From positions 1 through 5,233 of the forward strand of contig JAFDHS010000151.1 in the NCBI GenBank assembly GCA_019308655.1: a stretch of 5,233 bases of DNA, given 5' to 3'. The translations under genes were made by a program, and so were the position numbers. This document shows positions 4,901-5,233 of the stretch, in pieces. A model generated the notes under the pieces. That model did not search any database. It was not told where the DNA came from and saw nothing but the letters and a program-made list of their open reading frames with translations. Source of the DNA: Deltaproteobacteria bacterium (GTDB lineage Bacteria; Desulfobacterota; Desulfobacteria; Desulfobacterales; JAFDHS01). The first letter of the stretch is position 1, and every line of letters begins with the position of its first letter.

Positions 4901-5097
4901 CAGGCCAGCCTTTTGTAAAGCTCTTCATTCTTAGCCAACACTTTCCGCATTGCCGCTTCAAAATCAGGCTCCGGCTGTGCCGGTAGGTCCTCGATGGACG
5001 CTTTGACAAATTGATCCAGTGAAACTCCAAGCTTCTCAGCTTTCTCTTGAAGCAAGGCAGCTTTGGAATCATCGAGCTGGGCTGTGATTGTGGTCAT
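4900..5097 (-). CDS. Antitoxin partner of the truncated Doc
   Basis: A 65-residue protein. MTTITAQLDDSKAALLQEKA looks like a short N-terminal beta strand plus helix, possibly a ribbon-helix-helix-like DNA-binding part. GVSLDQFVKASIEDL follows, then a charged C-terminal helix (FEAAMRKVLAKNEELYKRLA) typical of a toxin-neutralising tail. The assignment rests on resemblance to small antitoxins found directly upstream of doc genes and on the one-base overlap with doc. It would bind and silence Doc and repress its own promoter. The start ATG has only a weak, distant AAGGA (5111-5115, 13 nt). The sequence looks intact although its toxin is broken, so it is now an orphan. It might still repress in trans or neutralise a related toxin elsewhere. 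Confidence 0.75.
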   Translation of the reverse strand: MTTITAQLDDSKAALLQEKAEKLGVSLDQFVKASIEDLPAQPEPDFEAAMRKVLAKNEELYKRLA

Positions 5098-5137
5098 AGA
5101 GATAGTCTGTTCCTTTTATGGAGTTGAGTCCTATACT

Positions 5138-5150
5138 GTACATTATGCAC
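5138..5150 (-). promoter_or_regulatory. Candidate promoter/operator of the antitoxin gene
   Basis: GTGCATAATGTAC on the minus strand is a 13-bp imperfect palindrome with one mismatched pair. It contains CATAAT (5142-5147), five of six to a sigma-70 -10 box, about 45 nt before the antitoxin start. The overlap of a palindrome with a -10 is what an autoregulated toxin-antitoxin operon would show. No good -35 is visible. Confidence 0.3.
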
Positions 5151-5204
5151 CTCTGTAGGTTTTAAATTAAACTATCATATATTAGTGCATTTGTAATAAC
5201 TTTT

Positions 5205-5231
5205 TAACTGACCTGCTCAATGTCAGTTTAA
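5205..5231 (-). repeat. 27-bp repeat, right copy, inverted relative to 4730-4756
   Basis: The plus strand reads TAACTGACCTGCTCAATGTC (5205-5224) and onward to 5231, matching the reverse complement of the left copy with one mismatch (5208). Together the copies bracket a 502-bp segment with the toxin-antitoxin remnant. The window ends two bases later, so it is unknown whether an element continues to the right. Confidence 0.7.
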
Positions 5232-5233
5232 CG

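Noticed and set aside
1..5233. CRISPR arrays, tRNA, rRNA and riboswitches
   Set aside because: No regularly spaced repeats, tRNA-like cloverleaf or recognisable RNA motif was seen on either strand by eye.

Overview
The window looks like a chromosomal stretch from a Desulfobacterota (former deltaproteobacterial) sulfate-reducer-type genome, probably near Desulfobacterales. This is an inference from protein resemblance (MetF, DarP, and the CheW and substrate-binding domains), moderate GC content and strong Shine-Dalgarno sites. No rRNA, tRNA or marker gene fixes the taxon.

Layout. The left edge (1-261, minus) holds the N-terminal part of a small soluble HAD / P-type-ATPase-like protein. It is divergently arranged, across a promoter-bearing gap of about 260 bp, with a plus-strand metF (methylenetetrahydrofolate reductase, 520-1372). 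metF has lost about 29 bp near its 5' end, which removes the expected FEFFPP catalytic segment and shifts the frame, so it is called a pseudogene. A gap of about 300 bp follows. It contains small hairpins and a MITE-like inverted-repeat element (about 1563-1686) whose right arm forms the last codons of darP (1675-2154, minus; ribosome maturation factor, DUF615/YjgA). Upstream of darP on the same strand is a 240-bp gap with an unexplained open frame (2170-2367).

The centrepiece is a 661-residue minus-strand gene (2395-4380). It encodes an N-terminal response-regulator receiver domain, a central NMT1/NrtA-type substrate-binding domain without a signal peptide, and a C-terminal CheW domain. It reads as a CheV-like chemotaxis coupling protein with a built-in cytoplasmic ligand-binding module. 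I do not know of a described system with this architecture, and it is the best candidate for new biology here.

The right end (4381-5233) is accessory DNA. About 350 bp without a gene carries a hairpin and short repeats. Next is a minus-strand toxin-antitoxin module with an intact 65-residue antitoxin (4900-5097) and a Doc/Fic toxin cut to 48 residues (4754-4900). Two inverted copies of a 27-bp sequence (4730-4756 and 5205-5231) bracket the module, and the left copy supplies the premature stop of doc. The pattern points to insertion-sequence or MITE activity.

The genes do not form one pathway. darP may be cotranscribed with the chemotaxis gene, but the 240-bp spacing makes that uncertain. Three separate scars (broken metF, hairpin element at darP, truncated doc) suggest a region undergoing rearrangement and decay.
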